In this document: one piece after another, positions 43,575 to 51,698 of the stretch | How positions within the stretch are numbered: position 1 is the stretch's first letter | Layout: each line of letters opens with the position of its first letter | Origin: Cypionkella aquatica | GTDB lineage: Bacteria > Pseudomonadota > Alphaproteobacteria > Rhodobacterales > Rhodobacteraceae | Length of the DNA: 64,000 bases | NCBI RefSeq assembly: GCF_030161095.1 | Contig: NZ_BSPP01000005.1 | Span: 252,812-316,811 of the forward strand | Reading direction: 5' to 3' | The notes under the pieces: model-generated | Seen by the model: only the letters and a program-made list of their open reading frames with translations | Databases searched by the model: none | Told to the model about the DNA's origin: nothing | Made by a program: the position numbers and the translations under genes

Positions 43575-44387
43575 ATGTTCGACTACATCGCCGCTTGGAT
43601 CGGACAACATGACGGATGGATTTCTGTGAGCCTCATCCCTTTGCAAACAAAAGGGCCCTCCATCGTGCCCAACTTCGTAGCTGCAGCTGTAACATTTCTG
43701 GCGGCATTCTTTTCGTTTTGGCTGACACTGAGGCGAGACATCATCTCGCGCAAACATGAAGCTGACGCACGGGTCTCCGCTCGGGAGTTAGAAAGCGAGA
43801 ACCGAAGACAAGAACGACTGAAGGCGGGTGCAGCGGAAGCTCTCTCAGGCTTCTTCAAGCTCCAACAGTGGGTCGAGGTTTTAGGCGCAATCAAGCAGCA
43901 TATAGATGCTCAATATGCAGATAAAGATGTGGGCATCATACGTGAAACCGACCCATTCTTGGTCATTGGCCCAACTGCTGGAAAGTTGGTAGAACCTGAT
44001 CGATTGTTCCCGGCAGAATTCAGCTTCCTGTTGACCGCTGACAATAGCAAAATTCTAAGCGCCATCGGCCTGCTTGAGCGCCGCGCTGTGAATTCGAGCC
44101 ATCTCTTCACTCTTTATTCGACCGAGCGGGAAGCACTCAACAGGTGGCAAAGCAATCTACCCGGCTATGAGAGGACCTTGGACGGGCCTTTGGCGACCGA
44201 AAAAATTCCAGCCCAGTTTGTCAGTGAGTTCAATTTTCGCGGAGCGCAACTCAATCGGCTAATCGTCGGCCTAATCGAGCATTTGGATGAAGATTTTCAA
44301 AATGCAGTCAAGACAACTCAGCAGTTTCTCGACGCTGCACATACCTTCTATGCTCCGCACTTCCCCAAGATCGAAGCTATGAGTTGA
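43575..44387 (+). CDS. Hypothetical membrane-anchored protein, 270 aa
   Basis: GAGGACA site before the ATG. A transmembrane helix near residues 33-54 (VPNFVAAAVTFLAAFFSFWL) is followed by a basic, coiled cytoplasmic region (RKHEADARVSARELESENRRQERLK) and a helical soluble domain. No family recognised. Lower GC than phage genes. A single-helix anchor plus cytoplasmic helical domain occurs in some defence effectors, but nothing here proves that. Confidence 0.65.
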   Translation: MFDYIAAWIGQHDGWISVSLIPLQTKGPSIVPNFVAAAVTFLAAFFSFWLTLRRDIISRKHEADARVSARELESENRRQERLKAGAAEALSGFFKLQQWVEVLGAIKQHIDAQYADKDVGIIRETDPFLVIGPTAGKLVEPDRLFPAEFSFLLTADNSKILSAIGLLERRAVNSSHLFTLYSTEREALNRWQSNLPGYERTLDGPLATEKIPAQFVSEFNFRGAQLNRLIVGLIEHLDEDFQNAVKTTQQFLDAAHTFYAPHFPKIEAMS

Positions 44388-44456
44388 TGTCAAACACAGT
44401 AGAAATTGCGGAGTAATGTATTGCACCGCTGCGCAGGTCTGTGATTGTTCTTGCAA

Positions 44457-45407
44457 ATGGTCAGGCGCTCCACTCCCCAAGCACAAATTGACGAACAGGC
44501 TTTCCCGGTGCGCTTGTTCATTTTGGTACCAGAGATGGGGTTTGGCACACTCATGGTACCGATGCATAAGTGGTTGGTTGCCAATGTCGGGCAGACGAAC
44601 CACGCACTCCACGGAAGCGGTAAGGCGACCCAGCGAGATGCAGTTGCGCTGTATCTGCGGAACCCGATCGATGCTGTGAAGTTTTTGCAAGCTTTTCCAA
44701 TCCTAGAACTGGCTGACGGGACTGTGAAGCCGGGCTATTACTCACCCGCCGCGCCCCGCGGTAACAGCGAAGAAGAGGATCTCGAAATGTGCAACCTCTA
44801 CAACCAGACAAAGGCTGTCGACGCCATGCGGCAGCTATTCGCGGGCATTGAGAACCGCACGGGCAACCTGGAACCCGGATCGATCAGCCCCAACTATCAG
44901 GCACCAATCATCCGCCATATGGGCGAGGGACGGCTAGAACTGGCGATTGCGCGCTGGGGCATGCCATCACCGAAGTCGGTGCTGAAGACCGAGCGCGACC
45001 CCGGCGTAACCAATGTCCGCAATTTGGCGTCGCCGCATTGGCGCAAATGGTTGGGCCCGGCCCATCGATGCCTTGTTCCGGTGACGTCATTTGCAGAGTG
45101 GAATCAGGGCAACAAATGGTTTGGCCCGACCGACGAAGGCGCGCCGATGTTTTTTGCAGGGATCGAGGTGCGGGGCTGGAAATCAGTTCGCAAGGTCAAA
45201 GATGGCGAAACGGTTGATGACCTCTTCGCGTTTCTGACATGCCCGCCTAACGCTGAAGTCGGAGCGATACATCCCAAGGCGATGCCAGTGATTTTTACCA
45301 AGCCTGCTGAGTGGGAAACGTGGCTGGGTGCGCCTTTTGAGATCGCGGCCCAGCTGCAACGGCCGTTGCCGGATGGTGATTTGCAGTTGCTGGATGGGCC
45401 AATCTAA
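44457..45407 (+). CDS. In-frame upstream extension of the SRAP gene (possible fusion, 316 aa)
   Basis: From ATG 44457 an open frame runs without a stop through SRAP. Its first 110 residues are protein-like: RRSTPQAQIDEQAFPVRLFILVPEMGFG, MHKWLVANVGQTNHALHGSGK, DAVALYLRNPIDAVKFLQAFPILELADG. They look like a small separate protein known to me only as a hypothetical upstream of SRAP genes. If translated as one chain, the SRAP catalytic Cys would be internal and inactive, so two starts are more likely. Loss of the stop between two genes is one explanation. Confidence 0.5.
   Translation: MVRRSTPQAQIDEQAFPVRLFILVPEMGFGTLMVPMHKWLVANVGQTNHALHGSGKATQRDAVALYLRNPIDAVKFLQAFPILELADGTVKPGYYSPAAPRGNSEEEDLEMCNLYNQTKAVDAMRQLFAGIENRTGNLEPGSISPNYQAPIIRHMGEGRLELAIARWGMPSPKSVLKTERDPGVTNVRNLASPHWRKWLGPAHRCLVPVTSFAEWNQGNKWFGPTDEGAPMFFAGIEVRGWKSVRKVKDGETVDDLFAFLTCPPNAEVGAIHPKAMPVIFTKPAEWETWLGAPFEIAAQLQRPLPDGDLQLLDGPI
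44787..45407 (+). CDS. SOS response-associated peptidase / abasic-site sensor (SRAP, YedK/HMCES)
   Basis: 206 aa from ATG 44787, with AGAGGA 9 bases upstream. SRAP proteins crosslink to abasic sites in single-stranded DNA through Cys2 once Met1 is removed. Seen: MCNLYNQTK at the start, NVRNLASPHW, the VPVTSFAEW Glu motif and the IHPKAMPVIF His motif. All catalytic residues are present, but only if translation starts here. Lies 118 bases before the integrase, so it belongs to the island core and may protect single-stranded replication intermediates. Confidence 0.9.
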   Translation: MCNLYNQTKAVDAMRQLFAGIENRTGNLEPGSISPNYQAPIIRHMGEGRLELAIARWGMPSPKSVLKTERDPGVTNVRNLASPHWRKWLGPAHRCLVPVTSFAEWNQGNKWFGPTDEGAPMFFAGIEVRGWKSVRKVKDGETVDDLFAFLTCPPNAEVGAIHPKAMPVIFTKPAEWETWLGAPFEIAAQLQRPLPDGDLQLLDGPI

Positions 45408-45525
45408 AGGGCTTGCAAGCCTAACTGTGCAAAGATTTCCGTGCCAAAGGCTTTGCTATTCCGCGCCAAAGGTCGCGCCGCGCCACAGAAGCTAGGACGC
45501 TTGGTTCGAAGGAGGGTTCGGGACC

Positions 45526-46743
45526 ATGACTCGCCAGCTTCATTTGCTCACCGCGCGAACGGTTGCGGGCCTCAAGGATCCGGGGAGATATGCCGATGGA
45601 GGCAATCTGTACCTGCGGGTTTCGCCGACTGGCGCAAAGCGATGGACCTTCCTTTACACGATTGGCGCGAGGAAAAACCGAGAGCTTGGCCTTGGGTCCG
45701 CTGCCACCGTCACACTGGCGGAAGCCCGCGAGAAGGCCACGGCAGCCCGCAAGTTGCTGGTCAATGGCATCGACCCCAAAACCGAAAAGCGGGAGGAAGA
45801 GGCCGCGCGCGAAATTGCCTCTGTCCGGTTTGGGGACTTCGCGGACGCCTACATCAAGGATCACGAAGCCGGGTGGAGCAACCCCAAGCATATCGCGCAA
45901 TGGCGAATGACCCTGAGTGACAGCTATTGCAAGAAGATCAGGTCGCGCCCGATTGCCGAAATTCAGGTTGATGACGTTCTGGCTGTTCTGAAGCCCTGCT
46001 GGCAGACTCGGCCAGAAACAGCGCGCCGCATCAGGATGCGACTGGAAAAGGTTCTGGATGCGGCCAAGGTCAAAGGGCTGCGCACTGGTGAAAACCCTGC
46101 GCGTTGGCGTGGCCAACTGGACCATCTGTTGCCGCGGCACTCCAAATCTTCAGACGATCATCACTCATCGATGGCTTACGCCGAGGTCCCGGCTTTTCTG
46201 GCTAGCCTAGGGCAAAAGCGCGGTTTCTCGGTCCTTGCCTTACGGTTTGCGATTCTGACTGCGGCGCGCACCGGCGAGGTGATCGGCGCGCGCTGGGACG
46301 AGATCGACATGGAGGCCGGGCTTTGGACCATTCCTGCCCAGCGCATGAAAGCCCGCCGCGCCCACCGTGTGCCACTGACTGCCCCGGCGCTGGAAGTCCT
46401 GAACGAAGTGAAGGGCGCGCATGCCGAATGGGTTTTCCCCGGCCCCGGCCTGCAAGCGCCGCTCAGCAACATGGCAATGCTGAGCCTCTTGAAGCGTGCT
46501 AAGCTGAACTGCACGGTGCATCGGTTCCGGTCAGCGTTTCGCGATTGGGCGGCCGAAACTACCAATTTTCCGTCTGAAGTCTGCGAAATGGCGTTGGCGC
46601 ATGCTGTCGCCAACAAGACCGAAGCAGCCTATCGACGCGGCGATCTGTTTGAAAAACGACGGGCACTGATGGAGGCGTGGTCGGGCTTTCTGACCGAGCC
46701 AAAAGCCAACAATGTTGTGCAACTGAAAGCGGTGGCAAAATGA
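45526..46743 (+). CDS. int: Tyrosine integrase, P4 type, of the genomic island
   Basis: 405 aa. The N-terminal arm-binding DUF4102 domain (LHLLTARTVAGLKDPGRYADGGNLYLRV) is followed by a core-binding domain and a catalytic domain with R248 (AARTGE), H332-xx-R335 (HRFR), H359 (LAHAV) and nucleophile Y369 (AAYR). P4-type integrases target tRNA 3' ends. The 15-bp repeat at tRNA-Ser and 63728 is its likely product. It now lies 40 kb from attL because the Mu-like prophage intervenes. Mu-like phages do not need it. Confidence 0.93.
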   Translation: MTRQLHLLTARTVAGLKDPGRYADGGNLYLRVSPTGAKRWTFLYTIGARKNRELGLGSAATVTLAEAREKATAARKLLVNGIDPKTEKREEEAAREIASVRFGDFADAYIKDHEAGWSNPKHIAQWRMTLSDSYCKKIRSRPIAEIQVDDVLAVLKPCWQTRPETARRIRMRLEKVLDAAKVKGLRTGENPARWRGQLDHLLPRHSKSSDDHHSSMAYAEVPAFLASLGQKRGFSVLALRFAILTAARTGEVIGARWDEIDMEAGLWTIPAQRMKARRAHRVPLTAPALEVLNEVKGAHAEWVFPGPGLQAPLSNMAMLSLLKRAKLNCTVHRFRSAFRDWAAETTNFPSEVCEMALAHAVANKTEAAYRRGDLFEKRRALMEAWSGFLTEPKANNVVQLKAVAK

Positions 46744-47513
46744 ATGATGAAGACCCGGATGATGATCGTTATTCGATGGCCACGATTGGTGATATTTTCA
46801 CGGATGCGCTGAAGCCGTACGCAGAAGAAGACCGGCGAATTTTTGAAAACAATTCGCCGAAGTGGGTCGCGGATGTTGAACGCATGCTGACCAGCCGGAA
46901 CGAGAAAGAAGCGGCAGCAAACTTTCGTGGCTTTCTCGATGCTGACGGTGGCATGCAGAAAATGCGGGAAACGTTGGTGCGCTTCTCGAGCGGGCATAAA
47001 ACCAAATGGTCGCGGCCAAAAGATCTTCAGCTCTTGCAGGACGAGTTGAGGGCAGTTTTCACAATGATTTCCAGCATCAGACAGCGTGCGATAGTGCCTT
47101 TGATGGAGCACTCAGCCTTCAGTGTGGCTACGGCTGAACGAGACGGGAGGGCGCCATTTGGGCCATCCGTTTATGCCAACATTCATTATGCCGTCTTGGA
47201 AACCGAACTGGCATTGGAAAGCATGCAGGACTTTACGTCGATGGTCTCGCAGGTGGTCGGTCCTGATCGGGGCGGTCGGTCAAGTCCGGTGGCAAAGGAG
47301 TTTCCCGCCCCGCTTGATTGGCTTGCCAGGTCACTTGCTTATGATTGGCTGGACGCCGGGCGTAACTTCCGCAAGCAAGATGCAGTGATCTACCTTCAGA
47401 TCCTCCGGGCGATCAATGAAGTCATCACTGACGACGAGGATCTGCCAAGAGGCGGCAAGGATCTGCTTGCGCATGCCCGGAAAGCGATAAGAGACCAAAA
47501 ACCCAAGCAATAA
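46740..47513 (+). CDS. Hypothetical island protein coupled to integrase
   Basis: 257 aa, ATGA overlap with int. Acidic N terminus (MNDEDPDDDRYSMATIGDIFTDALKPYAEEDRR) then helical soluble sequence with LLQDELRAVFTMISSIRQRAIVPLMEH and DWLARSLAYDWLDAGRN. No family recognised. Coupling to int suggests a role in excision, mobility or its control. Confidence 0.65.
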   Translation: MNDEDPDDDRYSMATIGDIFTDALKPYAEEDRRIFENNSPKWVADVERMLTSRNEKEAAANFRGFLDADGGMQKMRETLVRFSSGHKTKWSRPKDLQLLQDELRAVFTMISSIRQRAIVPLMEHSAFSVATAERDGRAPFGPSVYANIHYAVLETELALESMQDFTSMVSQVVGPDRGGRSSPVAKEFPAPLDWLARSLAYDWLDAGRNFRKQDAVIYLQILRAINEVITDDEDLPRGGKDLLAHARKAIRDQKPKQ

Positions 47514-47596
47514 TTGATAGGGTTTCGGGGGCGATTTTTGCCGCCGGTTTCCGCATGACTCCCTGTGAGAACCATGAAGTTCAAGGGAGTTTTGCC

Positions 47597-47815
47597 ATGA
47601 ATCAGGCGGCATCAGACAAGGTATTCCTGAGCCTCACTGACGTCATAGATCAGCTCGGCGTCGGGCGCAGCACCATCTACCGTGAGATCGCGGCGGGCCG
47701 CTTGCGCACCTGCAAGCTGGGCAGTCGGACACTGATCCATAGAACGGATTTTGACGACTATTGCGCCTCGCTTGCCAACACTGGCGGCGGTTCGCATTGC
47801 TCTGCCAGCTTGTGA
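47597..47815 (+). CDS. AlpA-like / excisionase-type HTH regulator
   Basis: 72 aa. A MerR-like winged HTH: VFLSLTDVIDQLGVGRSTIYREIAAGRLRTCKLGSRTLIHRTDFDDY, the excise/AlpA signature. Such proteins regulate integrase or act as recombination directionality factors in P4-like islands. AGGGAG site before the ATG at 47597. Confidence 0.88.
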   Translation: MNQAASDKVFLSLTDVIDQLGVGRSTIYREIAAGRLRTCKLGSRTLIHRTDFDDYCASLANTGGGSHCSASL

Positions 47816-47819
47816 TGCC

Positions 47820-48014
47820 ATGGCAAAGAAATGCAGGACCGCGATTGCGCCGGTTGGTCAGTTGCTGCGCGAATCGGGAGCCAAATATGGTCCGGATCGG
47901 CGCTGGGCACATGGTCGGTTCAACGCGGTCATGGAACGCGCCCGATCCCGCAGATGCAAGTTTGCCGCGAAATTTCGGTGCCATGCGGCCAATGTGACAT
48001 GGCGTCGGCAATGA
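47820..48014 (+). CDS. Small basic protein upstream of helicase, 64 aa
   Basis: Starts five bases after the AlpA-like stop and overlaps the helicase start by ATGA. Arg/Lys-rich (MAKKCRTAIAPVGQLLRESG, RRWAHGRFNAVMERARSRRCKF). Could bind nucleic acid or serve mainly for translational coupling. An alternative reading would start the helicase upstream in the overlapping frame. Confidence 0.45.
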   Translation: MAKKCRTAIAPVGQLLRESGAKYGPDRRWAHGRFNAVMERARSRRCKFAAKFRCHAANVTWRRQ

Positions 48015-49393
48015 AGGTGCAGCACGCAGAACCGGCCAGCATCGAGGCCGAACAGCAGCTGCTGGGTGCGGCCCTGTTGAATGCTGACGTTATTCCACGC
48101 ATCGCAAGACGGGGCGGCGGCAGTCTGTTTTTCGATCCAGTCCATCAGCGCATCTATGAGGTTGCCGAACGCAAAGCCAAAGCCGCCGAACTGGTGTCGC
48201 CAGTCACCATGCATGTCGCCATGGCGGGCGATGAAGGCTTGGCCTCGCTCGGGGGCGGCAAATACTTGGTTCGTTTGGCGGGTGCCTCGATCAGCGCTTA
48301 TGCTGCGGACGACTACATTGCGATGTTGGCTGACCTCCGGCAGAAACGGCAGATCGTGACAGCGATGGTCGCTGCCCATCAGGCGATCACGCAAGGTGAG
48401 GACAAGGCCGACCAGATTGCAGCCCGGCTGGAAGCCGCGCTGATCCTCGTTACCGATGCCGATGGACGGGCCGCCCCTGTTTCAATGCTTAAGGCGACAA
48501 CTTTGGCCCTGGAACAGGCGCATGATGCCTATCACGGCAGAACCGGAGATTGCATCGCCTCCGGTATCTGCGCGCTGGACGAGATCCTTGGGGGGTTCTA
48601 TCCGGGGGAGCTGATCATCCTTGGCGGCAGGCCCAGTATGGGTAAAACCGGCTTGGCCCTGTCCATCGCGCTGAATGTCGCCCGCGCTGGGCATGGCGTG
48701 GTGATCGCCAGCCTCGAAATGAACCCCGAAGCGATGGCGATGCGCGCGCTTTCCGAGGCGACGGCGCAATCTGGACATGGCGTCAGCTATGCCTCTCTTC
48801 GGCGCGGCACCTTCACCCAGTCGCAGGGGGAGCGGTTGAAGGAGGTGACGGAAGGCGTCGCCATGTTGCCGATCACCTTTCTGCCCCGCCAATATTCCGA
48901 CATCGGCGCGCTATTCGCCGGGGCCCGGCAGGTGCAAAGGGCAATGGGCAGCGCGATGCGCTTGCTGATCGTCGACTACGCACAGTTGCTGCGATCCCAA
49001 GCCAAGGGGCGCTATGAACAGATCACCGAAATCAGTATCGCGCTGAAGGCCCTATCCGGGCAGCTGAATGTGCCAGTGATCGCATTGTCGCAACTGTCGC
49101 GCCAAGTCGAGCAGCGTGATGACAAACGCCCGATGCTGTCAGACCTGCGCGAATCCGGTCAGCTTGAACAGGATGCTGACGCCGTGCTGTTTTGCTATCG
49201 CGACGAGTACTACCTCGAGCGGGAAAAGCCCGAGGATCGTGATTTTGACGCTCTGGGCGACTGGCACGCTGCGATGAAGCGGGTGCGGAACCGGCTGGAG
49301 ATCATCGTCGCCAAGCAGCGCCAGGGTGCCGTCGGCACCGCTGCTGTGCGTTTCAACCCGGCCATCAACCTGGTTTGGGAGGATGGCAGATGA
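48011..49393 (+). CDS. DnaB-like replicative helicase
   Basis: 460 aa from ATG 48011, coupled to the small gene before. DnaB N-terminal domain (EPASIEAEQQLLGAALLNADV) and RecA-like C-terminal domain with Walker A GGRPSMGKT at residues 205-213, Walker B LLIVDYAQLL, and the DnaB motif ALSQLSRQVEQRDDKRPMLSDLRESGQLEQDAD. It would unwind DNA for autonomous replication of the excised element. Chromosomal DnaB genes do not sit in such islands, so this is element-borne. Confidence 0.93.
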   Translation: MKVQHAEPASIEAEQQLLGAALLNADVIPRIARRGGGSLFFDPVHQRIYEVAERKAKAAELVSPVTMHVAMAGDEGLASLGGGKYLVRLAGASISAYAADDYIAMLADLRQKRQIVTAMVAAHQAITQGEDKADQIAARLEAALILVTDADGRAAPVSMLKATTLALEQAHDAYHGRTGDCIASGICALDEILGGFYPGELIILGGRPSMGKTGLALSIALNVARAGHGVVIASLEMNPEAMAMRALSEATAQSGHGVSYASLRRGTFTQSQGERLKEVTEGVAMLPITFLPRQYSDIGALFAGARQVQRAMGSAMRLLIVDYAQLLRSQAKGRYEQITEISIALKALSGQLNVPVIALSQLSRQVEQRDDKRPMLSDLRESGQLEQDADAVLFCYRDEYYLEREKPEDRDFDALGDWHAAMKRVRNRLEIIVAKQRQGAVGTAAVRFNPAINLVWEDGR

Positions 49394-50292
49394 GTGTGCG
49401 CGTGATGGCTTGGGTGTGGGACCACGGGCCAAGCAACGGAGCAGAACGGCTGGTCCTGCTCGCCCTTGCAGACTTCTGCGATGATGCTGGTCGCTGTTGG
49501 CCCGCCATGGCGACCATTGCGGCAAAAGCCTGTGTCACCGAGCGCGGTGCTCGTAACATCGTGCGGCGGCTTGAGGCGGATGGTTGGTTGAAAACGCAGG
49601 TCGGACGGGGTCGTGGCGGGTGCAATACCTACCAGGTTCTCATTTCCAGCCCGGAACAGCGTGCCGGGAATGAGGTTCCGGGAATGGCATTCCGCCCGGA
49701 ACGGGACGACACCTTTCCCGGAACGGCGCTGCCGTTTAATCGGAACGCTGGTTCCGCCGAACCATCAAGAACCACCAAGGAACCATCATCAGCTGCGCGC
49801 AAGGCGAAGGCTGATGCTGTTCGTGCCGTTCGAAAAAATGCAGAAGGGGCCCCTCCACACGGGCAGGTTCGGTCAGAAATCGCAGGTGCTGTCCTGCTCG
49901 GCCATCCGGCGGTCACCACCTCAACCGAACGTGAACTGTTGTTGGCTGCCATGGGCGCCGACCCGGTGTCCGGCATCACCAGCGCAAGTTCAAGGATCGG
50001 CACGCAGGCCGACATGGTCGAGGTGCAGAAATGGAGGGATGAGTGCCGTCTCACCCTCGACGAGCAGATTGGCGTGATCCGGGAGGTCATGGCGCGCAAA
50101 ACCAAACCCGGTGCCGTGCGGTCCTTCAGGTACTTCACCGAGGCTATGGTGGACCTTGCCATCGCCAAATCCTCGCCGGTGCCTTCCGGTCAGACAAAGC
50201 CGCCAGCCATGGATGCAGCCCGGGCCCGCTGGCGCAAGATGGCGGACCTCCACCCCAACGATGATCGGAACAGCGATGCGCTGCCTCACTGA
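49390..50292 (+). CDS. Putative replication initiator with N-terminal winged helix
   Basis: 300 aa, ATGA overlap with the helicase. An N-terminal HTH_36-type domain (GAERLVLLALADFCDDAGRCWPAMATIAAKACVTERGARNIVRRLEADGWL) is like phage and plasmid initiators and lambda O-like proteins. The middle is low-complexity, and the C terminus has RLTLDEQIGVIREVMARKTKPGAVRSFRYF. Pairing with DnaB suggests origin recognition and helicase loading. Confidence 0.75.
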   Translation: MSVRVMAWVWDHGPSNGAERLVLLALADFCDDAGRCWPAMATIAAKACVTERGARNIVRRLEADGWLKTQVGRGRGGCNTYQVLISSPEQRAGNEVPGMAFRPERDDTFPGTALPFNRNAGSAEPSRTTKEPSSAARKAKADAVRAVRKNAEGAPPHGQVRSEIAGAVLLGHPAVTTSTERELLLAAMGADPVSGITSASSRIGTQADMVEVQKWRDECRLTLDEQIGVIREVMARKTKPGAVRSFRYFTEAMVDLAIAKSSPVPSGQTKPPAMDAARARWRKMADLHPNDDRNSDALPH

Positions 50293-50444
50293 CCGTATGC
50301 GCACCCGCGCTGGGCGCCCTCGCCCTTTGAACCCGGCGCGCATTCATTGGCTGGTCTTCCAGCTCCGATTGCGTCGCCGTTTCGTCCGGGGGTGCACAGC
50401 CATCGCCAGACACTTCACCCCTTAACCAAAACCAGGAGCCAACT

Positions 50445-51275
50445 ATGCAACTGAAATCCAATGGAACATCACTCAGATCAACGGATAGCCTTGCCAGCTT
50501 TCTTGCGCGGCTGACGGCCCAGCGCAGTGAAATCCAGCGTGAAGCCAAATCGTTGGAAGCAGCTCTTAAGTGTCCTGAACAGAAAGAGGCAAACGAACAC
50601 GCTGCGCAGCAGTCGGTCAAAGATGCATCTGGTTGGGGTGGCGGCAATGGCGTGAACTCGACGGTGGCAAACGCGGCCATGCGCTGGCAAGCCGCTGCAG
50701 ATCACGCCAGCACCCTCCGCGCCAAACTGGCCGAATTGCGTGAACGTGAGCAAAGCCTTACCGCTCAGATCGAGGCTCCCGTACGGGCAGCAGCACTGCG
50801 TGACAGCATTCGCGCAAGTGAGGAACGGCTTGTCGCGTTTGGCGCCGATGTGGCTGCGCACACTGCGCGCGCCATGGAGATGCGGGAAAGACTTGTCGAG
50901 ATCGAGCGGCAGATCGAAGTGCTGACTGCCGAGGCAGCCGAGACGGCCGCCGCCACCGGCAAGATCGTTTCCCCTCCTGCTTTGGCGAAGCTGCATGCAG
51001 AAGCAGCAATCGCGCGTGCGGCGGAGATTGCTGCCTCTCGCAAGGCGGCCCAGTCACAAGATGACCAGTCAAACCTGCGCACGGAACTTGAGGATATGCG
51101 GCAGAATTTGCGCTTTGCACTTCGGGCTGCAACCGCTGTCGAAGCGATAGCCGCGCTTGACCCCATCAAGATGGACCTCGCGCGGGCGGCGGTGGCCAAC
51201 GCGGAGACCACCTTTACCGTTCGCTTTGACCCAGAAGAGCTCGAAACCGCCAGGCATTCGATCCACGGAGAGTGA
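50445..51275 (+). CDS. Coiled-coil hypothetical island protein
   Basis: 276 aa, AGGAG site. Long heptad-rich helices (FLARLTAQRSEIQREAKSLEAAL, ASTLRAKLAELREREQSLTAQIEA, MRERLVEIERQIEVLTAEAAETAA) and no membrane segment. Function unknown. It is the last gene of the replication block. Confidence 0.65.
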   Translation: MQLKSNGTSLRSTDSLASFLARLTAQRSEIQREAKSLEAALKCPEQKEANEHAAQQSVKDASGWGGGNGVNSTVANAAMRWQAAADHASTLRAKLAELREREQSLTAQIEAPVRAAALRDSIRASEERLVAFGADVAAHTARAMEMRERLVEIERQIEVLTAEAAETAAATGKIVSPPALAKLHAEAAIARAAEIAASRKAAQSQDDQSNLRTELEDMRQNLRFALRAATAVEAIAALDPIKMDLARAAVANAETTFTVRFDPEELETARHSIHGE

Positions 51276-51698
51276 CCCCCCCAGGCATGGTTCCTCCCCG
51301 CTGCAAAACGTATGCGGGGGGGCGCAGCGCAGCGTTTCGCTAGCGACAGGGCATTTCACCGGGGAATCCACCTGGAATCCACTTTGGATGAATTGTGCAA
51401 TTTAAGTTATAACTATCATATAGTTAGAAAATCACGATCTGGCCGTGCTGGATTCTTTTGTGGAATCCAAGGAATCCATCTATCGGAAGCCACTTGGCGG
51501 AATCCAGCCGAGGAAAATTCCGAGCTACAAAGATGTAAGGGGGCCTTCCACCATCAGCTTCTGGTCGGTCAGTATTTCAACTTACGACATTGTTTGCTCC
51601 CGCCAACGGTGACCAAAATTGATTGAAGCAGCACCCCGCCCTTGTGAAAGCCGACAAGTTTGATTGAAGTGCCTCGGTGGGCGACGTAGAGTTAAACT
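51276..51698. other. Non-coding region before the STAND gene
   Basis: About 420 bases. It holds a GC hairpin near 51293-51318 (CCCCGC...GCGGGG), the GGAATCCA repeats listed next, and an AT-rich patch with the palindrome AACTATcatATAGTT around 51410-51424. It probably contains the STAND promoter and possibly an origin. Confidence 0.5.
51363..51506 (+). repeat. Five direct GGAATCCA repeats (iteron-like)
   Basis: Copies at 51363-51370, 51374-51381, 51462-51469, 51471-51478 and 51499-51506, plus an inverted TGGATTC at 51449-51455. Two pairs are closely spaced (11 and 9 bases apart) around an AT-rich stretch. The set lies downstream of helicase and initiator genes, which suits an origin. Alternatively it could be the binding array of a regulator of the STAND operon. 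Confidence 0.6.

Noticed and set aside
6034..44409. TAGAAATTGCG, 11 bp, present at both 6034 and 44399 as possible prophage ends
   Set aside because: It is in direct orientation and inside gene edges; Mu-type ends need inverted TG...CA termini with a 5-bp duplication, which I could not see.
45526..46743. The tyrosine integrase as part of the Mu-like phage
   Set aside because: Mu-like phages integrate with the DDE transposase; the tRNA-end repeats and AlpA/DnaB neighbours assign it to the island.
51363..51506. GGAATCCA repeats as a CRISPR array
   Set aside because: Units are only 8 bases with irregular 11-, 88-, 9- and 28-base steps, and there are no cas genes. No CRISPR array was seen anywhere in the window.
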